A stretch of DNA of 64,000 nt from Rhodothermales bacterium (GTDB lineage Bacteria > Bacteroidota > Rhodothermia > Rhodothermales > JANQRZ01), in the NCBI GenBank assembly GCA_039944855.1, contig JBDUXZ010000003.1, forward strand, positions 1 through 64,000, read 5' to 3'. The notes beneath the pieces were generated by a model, which had not been told where the DNA came from, made no database searches, and saw only the letters and a list, made by a program, of their open reading frames with translations. The position numbers were made by a program, and so were the translations under genes. This document shows positions 8,007-17,800 of the stretch, one piece after another (the first letter of the stretch is position 1; each line of letters opens with the position of its first letter).

Positions 8007-8957
8007 ATGGCAAAGAAAGCACCGAAGCGCGTCGGCCTCGTCGTCGGCCGCGAGTGGTCGTTCCCGCCCCGCTTCATCGAAGAAGTCAACAACCGCGATC
8101 AGGGCGTCGTCGCCGACCTCGTCCAGATTGGCGCGCCGATGATGGACGAGCCGTGCCCCTACGACGTCATCATCGACCGGATCTCGCACGAGGTCCCGTT
8201 CTACCGGACCTACCTCAAGTACGCCGCGCTCAACGGCGTGACCGTCGTCAACAACCCGTTCATGTGGAGCGCCGACGACAAGTTCTTCGGCGCCACGCTC
8301 GCCACGAAGCTGGGCATCGCGCACCCGAAGACGGCCGTCCTCCCGAACAAGGAGTACGTGCCGGGGATCGTCCACGACGAGTCGCTGCGGAACCTGAAAT
8401 TCCCGCTCGACTGGGACGCCCTCTTGGAGTACATCGGGCTGCCGTGTATCCTCAAAGACGCGCACGGCGGCGGGTGGAAGGAGGTCTACGTCTGCCGCTC
8501 GAAGGAGGAGCTCCTCCACCACTACAACGAGTCCGGCCTGCTCACGATGATCGTGCAGGAGTTCATCGAGTGGGAGCAGTTCGTCCGCTGCATCTGCCTC
8601 GGGCAAGACGAGATCCTCCCGATCAAGTACGACCCCGGCGAGCGGAAGTACCACGTCGAGCACGACCACCTCGGCCCCGCGCTCGGCAAGCGGATCGTCG
8701 CGGACTCGCGGAAGCTCGTCGGCGCGCTGGGCTACGACATGAACTCGATGGAGTGGGCCGTCCGCGACGGCGTGCCCTACGCCATCGACTTCATGAACCC
8801 GGCCCCGGACATGGACATCAACTCGCTCACGCCGCACTACTTCGAGTGGGTCGTGGAGCACATGGCCGACCTCGCAATCAAGCTGGCGAAGAAGTCGCGC
8901 CCGCAGCTCAAGCCGCTCCGCTGGGACAAGCTCTTCGTCGGCAACCGGAAGACGTGA
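8007..8957 (+). CDS. ATP-grasp ligase (RimK/D-Ala-D-Ala-ligase-like)
   Basis: A 316-residue ATP-grasp protein. The N-terminal pre-ATP-grasp domain opens with a basic MAKKAPKRVGLVVGREW segment. The ATP-binding strand-loop is PCILKDAHGGGWKEV (about residues 147-161), then a VQEFIEWEQFVR block. The C-terminal metal-binding region is YAIDFMNPAPDMDIN, where the Asp and Asn replace the E...N pair of classic ligases. It should form an amide bond with a carboxylate via acyl phosphate. ATG at 8007 directly follows the heptamer array. It is the first of three consecutive rightward ligase-type genes, 150 bp before an unusual ATP-grasp-like protein. Substrates unknown. Confidence 0.85.
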   Translation: MAKKAPKRVGLVVGREWSFPPRFIEEVNNRDQGVVADLVQIGAPMMDEPCPYDVIIDRISHEVPFYRTYLKYAALNGVTVVNNPFMWSADDKFFGATLATKLGIAHPKTAVLPNKEYVPGIVHDESLRNLKFPLDWDALLEYIGLPCILKDAHGGGWKEVYVCRSKEELLHHYNESGLLTMIVQEFIEWEQFVRCICLGQDEILPIKYDPGERKYHVEHDHLGPALGKRIVADSRKLVGALGYDMNSMEWAVRDGVPYAIDFMNPAPDMDINSLTPHYFEWVVEHMADLAIKLAKKSRPQLKPLRWDKLFVGNRKT

Positions 8958-9107
8958 GGGAGGAGAGGAAACGAAGCGCGGAAGAGTCGAAGAATGGAAG
9001 AGGCGGTCGTAGCGACTGACTCCACCCCTCAGCTCTTCGGCTCCCGCCTCTCCGGCTCGTCTCGCCCCCCACACGTCCCCATCCCCACACTCCACTCCCA
9101 CACGCAC

Positions 9108-10463
9108 ATGGCACTCCAGGCCGCCATCGAGCACTACCACGAGCTGCTGAGCGACGACCTCGCCGGGGAAACGCAGGACCAGCTCGACGACCAACTCCGG
9201 CGGCGCGGGCTGTTCTTCGGTGACCGCCCGCTGTGCAGCGTGCTCCGCCCCCGGTTCTTTACGCCGGACCAGTACCGCTTCCTCAAAGAGCGCTCGTCGA
9301 TCATCCTCCGCGCCTTCGACAAGATCTACCACGCGGCGATTGAGGACGAGGCGTTCCGCCGGCAGTTCCGGCTGTTCGACTGGGAGGAGAAGCTGATCCG
9401 GCACGAGCCCGGCTTCCGCGACCCCAGCCCCGTCTCCCGCCTCGACGCCTTCTTCGTCGCCGAGCGCGGCGGCCTCCGCTTCACCGAGTACAACGCCGAG
9501 ACGCCCGCCGCCGCGTCGTACAACGACCTCCTCGCCGCCGTCTTCTACGGGCTCCCCGTGATGCGGGAGTTCATCCGCCGCTACGAGGTCCGCCAGCAGC
9601 CCTCGCGCCACAACGTGCTCCACGCCCTCGTCGACGCCTACCACCAGGCCACGGGCCGCCGCCGCGACCGCCCCAGGATTGCCATCATCGACTGGCGCGA
9701 GGTGCCGACCTACAGCGAGTTCGTCATCAGCGCCGACTACTTCCGCTCGCAGGGGTTCGAGTGCGTGATCGCCGACCCGCGCGAGGTGGAGTACCGCAAC
9801 GGCCGGCTCTACGCCGGGGGCATGGTCGTGGACGTGATCTACAAGCGCGTACTCATCAGCGAGCTCATCGAGCGCGGCGGGATGGACCACCCTATCGTCC
9901 GGGCCGTCGCCGACGGGGCGGTGTGCATGGTGAACTCGTTCCGCTGCAAGATCCTCCACAAGAAGGCCAGCCTCGCCGTCCTCAGCGACAAGCGCAACGC
10001 CTACCTCTTCACCGAGGAAGAGCAGCGCGCGATCGACGCGCACATCCCGTGGACGCGCGTCGTCGAGGAGCGGAAGGCGATCTTCCGGGGCGACGAGATC
10101 GACCTCGTCCCGTTCATCTACGAGCACCGCGAGCACCTCGTGCTCAAGCCGAACGACGAGTACGGCGGCACCGGCATCGTCCTCGGCTGGGAAGCCGACG
10201 ACGCGACGTGGGACGCCGCCGTCCAGCTCGCGCTCCGGGAGGCGACGATCGTGCAGGACCGGATCATCCTCCCGCGCGAGCCCTACCCCAGCATCGTCGA
10301 CGGGCGCGTGGCGTTCTTCGACCGCATCGTGGACACCGCGCCGTTCGCGTTCTACGGATCGTACATGGACGGCTGCCTCACGCGGCTCTCCACCGAATCG
10401 CTCGTCAACGTCACGTCGGGCGGCGGGTCGAGCCTCGCCACGTTCGTCGTCGAGCCCCGCTAA
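9108..10463 (+). CDS. ATP-grasp-like protein, probable circularly permuted / glutathionylspermidine-synthase-like type
   Basis: A 451-residue protein I place by motif among the permuted ATP-grasp ligases. It shows [13 protein letters not shown] near residue 125, a central Rossmann-like part ([12 protein letters not shown]), a basic [10 protein letters not shown] segment, then [14 protein letters not shown] near residue 345. The last resembles an ATP-binding Lys-Pro...Gly-Gly-Gly loop. No signal peptide. I chose the ATG at 9108 (MALQAAIE) because the upstream open frame is built of repeat-like GAAG and CCCACAC sequence. It ends 19 bp before the GCS2 ligase, a tight spacing that implies a joint function. 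The exact family assignment is tentative; a ligase role is inferred. Confidence 0.7.
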   Translation: MALQAAIEHYHELLSDDLAGETQDQLDDQLRRRGLFFGDRPLCSVLRPRFFTPDQYRFLKERSSIILRAFDKIYHAAIEDEAFRRQFRLFDWEEKLIRHEPGFRDPSPVSRLDAFFVAERGGLRFTEYNAETPAAASYNDLLAAVFYGLPVMREFIRRYEVRQQPSRHNVLHALVDAYHQATGRRRDRPRIAIIDWREVPTYSEFVISADYFRSQGFECVIADPREVEYRNGRLYAGGMVVDVIYKRVLISELIERGGMDHPIVRAVADGAVCMVNSFRCKILHKKASLAVLSDKRNAYLFTEEEQRAIDAHIPWTRVVEERKAIFRGDEIDLVPFIYEHREHLVLKPNDEYGGTGIVLGWEADDATWDAAVQLALREATIVQDRIILPREPYPSIVDGRVAFFDRIVDTAPFAFYGSYMDGCLTRLSTESLVNVTSGGGSSLATFVVEPR

Positions 10464-10482
10464 CTCTCAGCCTCCCCCTGCT

Positions 10483-11589
10483 ATGGAACAGCCGTCGCTC
10501 ACGATCGGGATCGAAGAGGAATACCAGATCATCGACCCGGAGACGCGGGAGCTCCGGTCGTACATCACGGAGATCCTCGAAGACGACCACCTCATCCTCG
10601 GCGAGATCAAGCCCGAGCTGCACCAGTCGATGGTCGAGGTCGGGACGCGGGTGTGCCAGACGCCGGCCGACGCCCGCGCCGAGCTCGTGCGGCTGCGCGG
10701 GCTCGTGATGGAGCTCGCCGCGCGGAAGGACCTCAAGGTCGCCGCCGCCGGGAGCCACCCGTTCTCGTCGTGGGCCGACCAGGAGATCACGCCGCTCGCG
10801 CGCTACCTCGGCGTGAAGAACGACATGCAGGACCTCGCGCAGCAGCTGCTCATCTTCGGGACCCACGTCCACATCGGGATCGAGGACAAGGAGTTCCTCA
10901 TCGATGCGATGAACGTCTCGCGCTACTTCATGCCGCACCTCCTGTGCCTCACGTCGAGCTCGCCGTTCTGGATGGGGCGGCGGACGGGGATGAAGTCGTA
11001 CCGCAGCGTCGTCTTCCGCAGCTTCCCCCGCTCGGGCGTCCCGCGCGTGATGACCTCCCACGGCGACTTCGTCGCGCTCCGCGACAAGCTCGTCCGCACC
11101 GGATGCATCCCCGACGGCTCGAAGATCTACTGGGACTCGCGCCCCCACCACAGCTTCCCGACGCTCGAATTCCGCTTCCTCGACGTGTGCACGCGCGTGG
11201 ACGAGGCCGTCTGCATCGCGGCCATCCTCCAGGCCATCATCCTCAAGCTGTGGAAGCTCCGCCGCGACAACACGACGTTCCGCGTCTACGCCTCCGACCT
11301 CATTGAGGAGAACAAGTGGCGGGCCGTCCGCTACGGCCTCGACGGCAAGCTGATCGACTTTGGCAAAGAGAAAGAGGTGCCCGCCCGCGAGCTGATCATC
11401 GAACTCATCGAGTGGTTCATCGGCGACGTCGTGGACGAGCTCGGGAGCCGGGCCGAGGTCGAATACGCCTATCACATCCTCGATGAGGGGTCGAGCGCTG
11501 ACCGTCAGCTCGCCACGTTCGAGAAGACCGGCGCGCTCCGCCCCGTCGTCGACCAACTGATCCGGGAGACCGAAGAGGGCATACTCTAG
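10483..11589 (+). CDS. Carboxylate-amine ligase, GCS2/YbdK family
   Basis: A 368-residue protein of the glutamate-cysteine ligase 2 (GCS2, YbdK) family, whose glutamine-synthetase-like fold makes gamma-glutamyl or related amides using ATP. Motifs seen: LTIGIEEEYQI at the N-terminus, IKPELHQSMVEVGT, a FGTHVHIGI block near residue 125, and RPHHSFPTLEFRF near residue 225. These carry the Glu/His metal ligands. Length is normal for YbdK. YbdK itself shows weak glutamate-cysteine ligase activity, so the name does not fix the substrate. It follows the ATP-grasp-like gene by 19 bp and precedes a gamma-glutamyl hydrolase-like C26 protein, a combination consistent with a gamma-glutamylated intermediate. 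Confidence 0.92.
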   Translation: MEQPSLTIGIEEEYQIIDPETRELRSYITEILEDDHLILGEIKPELHQSMVEVGTRVCQTPADARAELVRLRGLVMELAARKDLKVAAAGSHPFSSWADQEITPLARYLGVKNDMQDLAQQLLIFGTHVHIGIEDKEFLIDAMNVSRYFMPHLLCLTSSSPFWMGRRTGMKSYRSVVFRSFPRSGVPRVMTSHGDFVALRDKLVRTGCIPDGSKIYWDSRPHHSFPTLEFRFLDVCTRVDEAVCIAAILQAIILKLWKLRRDNTTFRVYASDLIEENKWRAVRYGLDGKLIDFGKEKEVPARELIIELIEWFIGDVVDELGSRAEVEYAYHILDEGSSADRQLATFEKTGALRPVVDQLIRETEEGIL

Positions 11590-11748
11590 CGTGCGCCGCA
11601 CGCCTCGTCGCGTGAAGGTTCGGCCGGGATGCCGAGACGGCGATGGATGGCCCTAGTTTCGCTGTTTAACCGTTGTGTGTTTCCAATGCCTGCTGTCCCC
11701 CGATTGAGGGCCTCGGGCTTCTCTCCTGCCATCCCGACGTACACTCGT

Positions 11749-12546
11749 ATGGAGTTTCGACCCGTCATCGGGGTCCCGACCCAGACCCTCCAGGCCATCG
11801 AAGGCATCCCGGAAGGGCTCCCCCACTCGTGGGTGATGAACCACCGCTACTTCCTCGCGCTCACCTCCGTCGGTGCCGTGCCGTGGATGGTGCCGCTGCT
11901 CGACGAGGACCCGGCCACGCTCCGCGCCATCTACGACCGCCTCGACGGCGTGTTCGTCGCCGGCGGGGTGGACGTGCATCCCAGCAGCTACGGCGAGGAG
12001 CAGCACGCGCTCTGCGGCGTCACGGACCTCCCGCGCGACGTGGTCGAGGTCGCCTTCACGCGGTGGGCGCTTGAGGACGGCAAGCCGTTCCTCGGCGTGT
12101 GCCGGGGGATGCAGATCCTGAACGTCGTCCGCGGCGGCACACTCTACCAGGACTGCGCCGACGAGTATCCCGGCTCCATCAAGCACGACTACTTCCCCAA
12201 CGCCGGCTACGACCGCCACTACCTCGCGCACGAGATCACCGTCGCGCCGGGCTCCCACCTCCGCAAAGCGTTCGGCGCGGAGCGCGTGCTCGTCAACAGC
12301 ATGCACCACCAGGGCGTCAAGGCGCTGGGCGACGGCCTCGTCGTGACGGCGACCGCGCCGGACGGGCTGATCGAGGCGATCGAGACGGCGGATGGGACGT
12401 TCGTCGTTGGCGCGCAGTGGCACCCGGAGATGCTGATCGACTCCGACGAGGGCACACACCGGCTGTTCCAGGCCTTCACCGACGCCGCCGTGCAGTGGCG
12501 CCAGGCCCGCACCCACGCCGACGTCGCGCTCGGGGAAGCCGCCTGA
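11749..12546 (+). CDS. Gamma-glutamyl-gamma-aminobutyrate hydrolase-like (peptidase C26, class I amidotransferase fold)
   Basis: A 265-residue protein of the PuuD/C26 family, which removes gamma-glutamyl groups by hydrolysis. The catalytic nucleophile is Cys118 in FLGVCRGMQI, and the His/Glu pair is in GAQWHPEM (His225, Glu227). Other family blocks are GVDVHPSSY and NSMHHQGVK. Cytosolic. ATG at 11749 (MEFRPVIGV) was chosen because the upstream extension has no family similarity. The 159-bp spacer from the GCS2 gene is the largest in the rightward run, so a separate promoter is possible. A strong hairpin at 12578-12613 closes the unit. A likely role is deprotection: the ligase adds a gamma-glutamyl group and this enzyme removes it, as in the PuuA-PuuD pathway (analogy, not shown). 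Confidence 0.9.
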   Translation: MEFRPVIGVPTQTLQAIEGIPEGLPHSWVMNHRYFLALTSVGAVPWMVPLLDEDPATLRAIYDRLDGVFVAGGVDVHPSSYGEEQHALCGVTDLPRDVVEVAFTRWALEDGKPFLGVCRGMQILNVVRGGTLYQDCADEYPGSIKHDYFPNAGYDRHYLAHEITVAPGSHLRKAFGAERVLVNSMHHQGVKALGDGLVVTATAPDGLIEAIETADGTFVVGAQWHPEMLIDSDEGTHRLFQAFTDAAVQWRQARTHADVALGEAA

Positions 12547-12577
12547 CCGACGGCGGTCCCTCCTATCTCTGGCTTGA

Positions 12578-12613
12578 CGAAGACCCGGCGGCCGCCGTGC
12601 CGCCGGGTCTTCG
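12578..12613 (+). terminator. Strong hairpin after the ligase operon
   Basis: A perfect 15-bp inverted repeat (arms 12578-12592 and 12599-12613, CGAAGACCCGGCGGC and its complement) with a 6-nt loop lies 32 bp after the C26 stop. It lacks a T tract. It probably terminates or stabilises the upstream mRNA. Confidence 0.65.
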
Positions 12614-12695
12614 CGTACGGAGCCGCCGGATCAGCCCCGACGGCGGGACGTTCAACACGCACGTCTCCCCCTCTCCCATCAGCCTCTCGCTCGCC

Positions 12696-13331
12696 ATGCT
12701 CCTCCGCCTGCTCGTCGTCCTCTCGTCTCTCATGTTCCTCGCCGCCTGCACAACGACAGAACCGGTGACGATGCCGCCGCCTCCGACCGAGCCGGCACCG
12801 GAGCCCGAACCCGAGCCTGCACCCGAGCCGGAGCCTGCACCTGAGCCGGAGCCCGACCCGCTGTACGAGCGGACGGAGGACGACCTCCGGCAGATGTTCA
12901 CCGACGGCCTCTTCGGGCTGTACCGGGCCGAGGTAAATCCAGCCGAGGCACAGCGCCTCGACCGAGCCGGCGTGCAGACGTGGCTAACGGATCTCGAGAT
13001 GGCTAGCCCGCGCGCCGTCGCCTTCGCCCGGCGCACGCTCGGCCCCGTGCTGGACCAGCCGTACCTCGTCGGCTTCGTGCTCGAAGACGCGGCGGCGGCC
13101 GAGTGCGCGAGCGTCCGCGACGTGCTCTACATCCCCGTCCCCGAACGCTTCCAGGGGGCGGACCGGCCCTTCACCGGCTACCTCGTCCAAGACGCCTGCG
13201 ACGTCACGTCCGGCGAGCTCGCCCGCTTCTGCACCGGCGGCTTCGGCGAGACCGACGACGGGACGGCCTGCTCGTGCACGTGCACGACGGGCGAGGCGCC
13301 CGGCCTCGGCTGCGTCTCGTGCGGGAATTGA
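12696..13331 (+). CDS. Predicted lipoprotein with Glu-Pro repeat linker and Cys-rich C-terminus
   Basis: A 211-residue lipoprotein of unknown function. The signal peptide MLLRLLVVLSSLMFLAAC has a clear lipobox (LAAC), so it is lipidated and most likely outer-membrane anchored. Residues about 25-55 form a proline-rich linker of EPEPEPAPEPEP type, a common spacer through peptidoglycan. The rest is a small domain with no family I recognise. The last 30 residues hold several cysteines (CSCTCTT, LGCVSCGN) that could form disulfides or bind metal. ATG at 12696 follows a pyrimidine-rich leader. It is separated from the ligase operon by a hairpin and converges on the PP2C gene at 13366. Confidence 0.75.
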   Translation: MLLRLLVVLSSLMFLAACTTTEPVTMPPPPTEPAPEPEPEPAPEPEPAPEPEPDPLYERTEDDLRQMFTDGLFGLYRAEVNPAEAQRLDRAGVQTWLTDLEMASPRAVAFARRTLGPVLDQPYLVGFVLEDAAAAECASVRDVLYIPVPERFQGADRPFTGYLVQDACDVTSGELARFCTGGFGETDDGTACSCTCTTGEAPGLGCVSCGN

Positions 13332-13365
13332 GGATGGAAGCGCGATTCCGCTGAGCATCGTTCCC

Positions 13366-14694
13366 TCACCCTCCAGCCCCTGCCCGCTTCACGACGAGGA
13401 GCGTGATGTCGTCGCTCTGCGGTGTGGCCCCCGCGTGCGCTTGCACCGCTTCGACGAGCGCGTCCACGACGGCCTTCGCTGAATGCGTGCGGTGCGACCG
13501 GAGAAGAGCACCCACCCGCTCCTCGCCGAACTCCTCGCGGGCATCGCTCATCGCTTCGGTGAGGCCATCGGAGTAGAGCAGCAGGAGGTCGTCGGGGTAG
13601 AGGACGTGTCCCACCTCCTCATACAACGAGTCCGAGAGGGCACCGAGCACGAGGCCCCCGTGCTCCAGCCGTTCCAGCGTGCCGTCGGCGCGGAGGAGCA
13701 GCGGCCGGTTGTGGCCGGCATTCGCCGAGTGGAATTCGTGGGTCCCGGCGTCGAGGATCCCGTAGACGAGCGTGACGAATGTGCCGGGGCGGAGCGTGCG
13801 TTTGAGGAACCGGTTCGCCCGCCCCAGGCACTCGGCCGCGCCGATGTCCTGCCCGGTCTGCCCGCGGAGCGTGGCCTGCACGTTCGCCATCAGCAGCGAC
13901 GCTGGGAGCCCCTTCCCCACGACGTCGCCGACGCAGAGCGCGAGGCGGCCGTCGCCGACGGGGATGAAGTCGAAGTAGTCGCCGCCGACGGTGTCGGCGG
14001 GGAGGCTGAGTCCGGCGAGGTCGTAGCCCGGCACGTCGGGCGGGCGCTCCGGGAGGAGGCCGCGCTGGATGCGGCGGGCGAGGTGGAGCGCCTCCTGCAT
14101 CCGCACGAGTTCCTTCTCCTCCTCCAGCAGCCGAGCATTCTCGATCACCTGCGCCGACTGCCCCGCGAGGATCGCGAGGAGCCGCTCGTCCTCGGCGCTG
14201 AAGCCGCCGCCGCCGCGCTTGTTGAACACCGTGAGCGCCCCGATCAGCCGGGACTGCGCGCTGAGCGGGACGCTGAGGACGGAGGCGACGTCGTCGGGCC
14301 ACGGCGTCGCCGCGAAGCGCGGGTCGGTGCGGGGGGCGTCGAGCCGGAGGGGGCGGTGGTGGAGCTGCATCCACCCGAGGAGGTGGTCGTCGGCGCGGAG
14401 GGCGGGCCGGGCTGACGTGCCGGCGGCGGTGCGGACGAGCGTGCGCAGCGATTCGCCCTCGGGCTGCGCGTCGAGCACGGCGAGCACGCCCTGCTCCGCT
14501 TCGACGGCGTGGAGCGCTTGGTGGACGATTCGCTTCGTGATCTGCTGAAGGTCGTGCGAGGCCCCGATCTCCCGCGCGAGGGTGTTCAAGAGGGAGAGCT
14601 CCTCGACGGCGCGGTGGAGCCCGCGGTTCTCCTCTTCGGCGGCTCGGAGTCGCGTTTCTAATGCCTGCACGGCTTGCCGAGAAGCAAAGAGCAT
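13366..14694 (-). CDS. GAF-domain PP2C (SpoIIE-type) serine phosphatase
   Basis: A 442-residue regulator. An N-terminal coiled coil (about residues 5-40) leads into a GAF sensor domain (about 40-190, ending NARLLEEEKELV). It then has a SpoIIE/RsbU-type PP2C phosphatase domain (about 215-440) with the metal-binding blocks VGGDYFDF, VGDVVGKGLPASLLM and YSDGLTEAM. Such proteins dephosphorylate anti-sigma-factor antagonists or other phosphoproteins in response to a signal sensed by GAF. No membrane segment. It is divergent from the caspase/CHAT operon (205-bp spacer) and could share regulation with it. With the Ser/Thr kinase at 24234 it brackets that operon, which makes a phosphorylation switch plausible but unproven. 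Confidence 0.92.
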   Translation of the reverse strand: MLFASRQAVQALETRLRAAEEENRGLHRAVEELSLLNTLAREIGASHDLQQITKRIVHQALHAVEAEQGVLAVLDAQPEGESLRTLVRTAAGTSARPALRADDHLLGWMQLHHRPLRLDAPRTDPRFAATPWPDDVASVLSVPLSAQSRLIGALTVFNKRGGGGFSAEDERLLAILAGQSAQVIENARLLEEEKELVRMQEALHLARRIQRGLLPERPPDVPGYDLAGLSLPADTVGGDYFDFIPVGDGRLALCVGDVVGKGLPASLLMANVQATLRGQTGQDIGAAECLGRANRFLKRTLRPGTFVTLVYGILDAGTHEFHSANAGHNRPLLLRADGTLERLEHGGLVLGALSDSLYEEVGHVLYPDDLLLLYSDGLTEAMSDAREEFGEERVGALLRSHRTHSAKAVVDALVEAVQAHAGATPQSDDITLLVVKRAGAGG

Positions 14695-14899
14695 GGGAGT
14701 CGGGATCGCTGGATGGGGTTAGGAGCGCAGCATCTATATTCCCCGTATATAACCACGAACGACCAATCGAGCGTCCGTAGTCCTTGGTCCATCACCCTGG
14801 GTCAACACTCAGCTTCGGGAGCCCGAGCGTGGCACGGAGTCGGAGAAGCTAGGGAGGAGAGGCCCCGGACGAAGAGCCGCTCACCATCCCCCGCTCCAT

Positions 14900-17800
14900 A
14901 TGGCTTCATCCGGCAGTAAGCGCGCGCTCGTCGTCGGCGTCGACACGTACGAGAACCTCTCCGTGTTCGACCACCTCGAAGGCTGCGTCAACGACGCACG
15001 CCTCATGGCGCAGCTCCTCCGTGACCGGTTTGGCTTCCCCGAGGAGCACGTCACGCTCCTCACCGACGCCGAGGCCACGCGCGACGGCATCCTCGCCGCA
15101 ATGGACGCCCTCGCCGACGCCACCGCCGAGGACGACATCGTGGTGATGTTCTTCGCCGGCCACGGCTCGCAGATGACCTGCCGCGAGGGCGACGAGCCCG
15201 ACGGCCTCGACGAGACGATCGTCCCCTACGACACCGGCCGCGCGAACCACCCCGACGCGCCCGGCAGCGCCGACGACACCAACCGCGACATCTCCGACGA
15301 CGAGATCAACGTGTGGCTTCGCCGCGTCACCGCGAAGACCTCCTACGTCACGCTCCTCTTCGACTGCTGCCACTCGGGTACGATCGCCCGCGATACGTTC
15401 GGCGCGAAGGCTCGCTACCTCGCGCCCGACACGCGCCCCGTCGAGGAGCTCCCGCCCTCGCCCATCCCGCACGTTGTCACACGGGGCACGCGCGCCGAAG
15501 TCGGCCCGAGCGGGTGGCTCCCCCTCAGCGATCGCTACGTCCTCATCGCGGGCTGCGCCGACGACGAGTGCTCCTACGAGTATCGCGACCCCGAGACCGA
15601 CACGCCCCACGGCGCGCTCACCTTCTTCCTCGCCCGCGCCTTCGCCGACGCCCGCCCGGGCACGACGTACCGCGACATCTACGAGCGCGTCTGCCCCTCC
15701 GTCAACGCCCACGCCTCGAAGCAGCATCCGCAGCTAGAGGGCGCACTCGACCGCGAGCTCTTCGGCATCCGCACCATCGAGCCGATGCGGTTCGTCGGGG
15801 TGGAGAAACGAGATGGGCCGACGGTGACGCTCGCCGCCGGCGCAGCGCAGGGCCTCACCGTCGGCTCGGAGTGGGACGTGTACCCGGCGGGGACGAAGAC
15901 GACCGACGACGCCACCCCGATCGGCCGCGTCCGCGTCACGCACGTCGGAGCGGTCGCGTCGAAGGCAGAACTCATGGAAGAGAGCGCCGACGGCGTCGAG
16001 CCCGGTGCCCGCGCCGTCGAAGCTCTCCACGCCGCCCACGCTGCGGGCCTCCGCGTCCACCTATCGGTCCCCGACGGCTTCGACGAAGCAGCGCAGGCGC
16101 TCACGGCTGAACTCGACAAGACGCCGCTCGTCACAGTCGTCGGCGACGTCGAGCCGGCCGACGCGCGGGCCTACCTCCTCGTGCCGCGCGCGGACGACGA
16201 CGGCCCGGTGCCGCAACTCGGCGCGGTCGCCGAAGCGTCGTGGGCGGTCGTCGGGAGCACGGACGGAAGGCTGCTGATGCGCGTCCACCCCGTGAGCAAG
16301 GCGGGGGTGGCACGGCTGCTTCGGGACAACTTCGTCAAGATCGCCCGCTACCGTTTCGGTCTCGCCCTCGACAACCCTGACCCGCACAGCACGCTCCGAG
16401 GCGCGCTCGACGTACGACTCCAAAAGAAACAGGGCAGCGAGTGGGCTGACGCCACGCCCGACGCCGGGGGCCGCGTCGTCTTCGCAGAGAGCGATCGGCT
16501 CGCGTTCACGATCACGAATAACCACACCGAGCCGCTCTACGTCTACGCGCTCGACTTCGACATCACGCACGGGATCTACCCACTCACCGTGCAGGGCGCG
16601 AACGAGACGCTGGCACCCGGCAACACGCTCAAAATCGGCTATCCCGACGGGATCGCGTTCGAGTTCGACGACGCCTTCCCCTTCGCCCCGCAGCCGAACG
16701 AGGCCGACCCCATCGAGGGGACCGAGACGCTGAAAGTCTTCGGCACGACGCAGCCGGCCGACTTCTCCTCGTTCAATCAGGAGCCCACGCGGTCGAGCGC
16801 GTTCGGCGAAGCCGAGGGCGGGTCGTCGCTGCAACAGCTCATCCGCCGCGCGGCGCTCGGCGCGCCGACGCGGAAGATCGCCCTCCACCAGAAGACCACC
16901 GACGACGGGGATTGGACGACGGCGTCGCGCTCGTTCATGCTTCGGAAGGAGACGGCGAGCGCGACGCTCGACGCGGGCGGGAGCACCGCCGCGCTCGGTG
17001 ACATCACGATCCGCACGCGCGGGCTCGGCGGCGAGGCGCGCGTGCTCCCTCCGTTGAATGCAGCCCCCGCCGGCACCCGCAGCGCCCCCCGCATCGGCGC
17101 CTCGACGGGCGTGCTCGACGGGCTCCACGCCGTGCTCGCGCAGGAGCGCGTCGGCGCGCAGCAGACCGTCGAGATCGACGTGGCGCGGACCCGCAGCCTC
17201 CCCACGCCCGGCGCGGAGCCGACGATCGAGGTGGAGGTGCCCGAACCCGACGCCGGGCACGGGCAGTTCGTGCTCTACACCGACGAGAGCGGCGTCACGA
17301 CGTGGCAGTTCGCCAAACCCGCAGCGGCGACGAGGAGCCTCGGCCCCAGGACGCGGCGCTACGTGATCGACCGCGCGGCGCCCGTCGCACCGGAAGGCGC
17401 CGCCACACGAGGGATCGCCGGAGCGGTGGGAAAGAAGCTTATCGAGGTGCTCGTCTTCCCCCTCATCGATCCACTCATCGGGGCCGTCACCGAAAAGTTC
17501 GCCGAGAAGTGGGAGGAGAAGGAGCGGCCCTACGGCCTCCGCCCGTTCACGCCTGCCAATTACACGTCGCCCGACGCCCCGGCGCTCGGCGACGACGATT
17601 GGCGGCGGCTCGGTGCAGGGCGCTCGCTTCTCTTCGTCCACGGCACGTTCAGCCGCTCGCACTCCGCCTTCGGCGCGCTGGGGACCGAGACGCTCGCCGC
17701 GCTTTCGCAGCGCTACGACGGCCGCGTGTTCGCCTTCGACCACTTCACGCTGTCCCACGACCCGCGCCGGAACATCGAAGAGTTCCTCGCCCGCCTCCCC

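Noticed and set aside
7989-10136. 715-residue open frame opposite the ATP-grasp genes
   Set aside because: Antisense to clear ATP-grasp proteins; Val/Glu/Asp/Arg-rich shadow composition.
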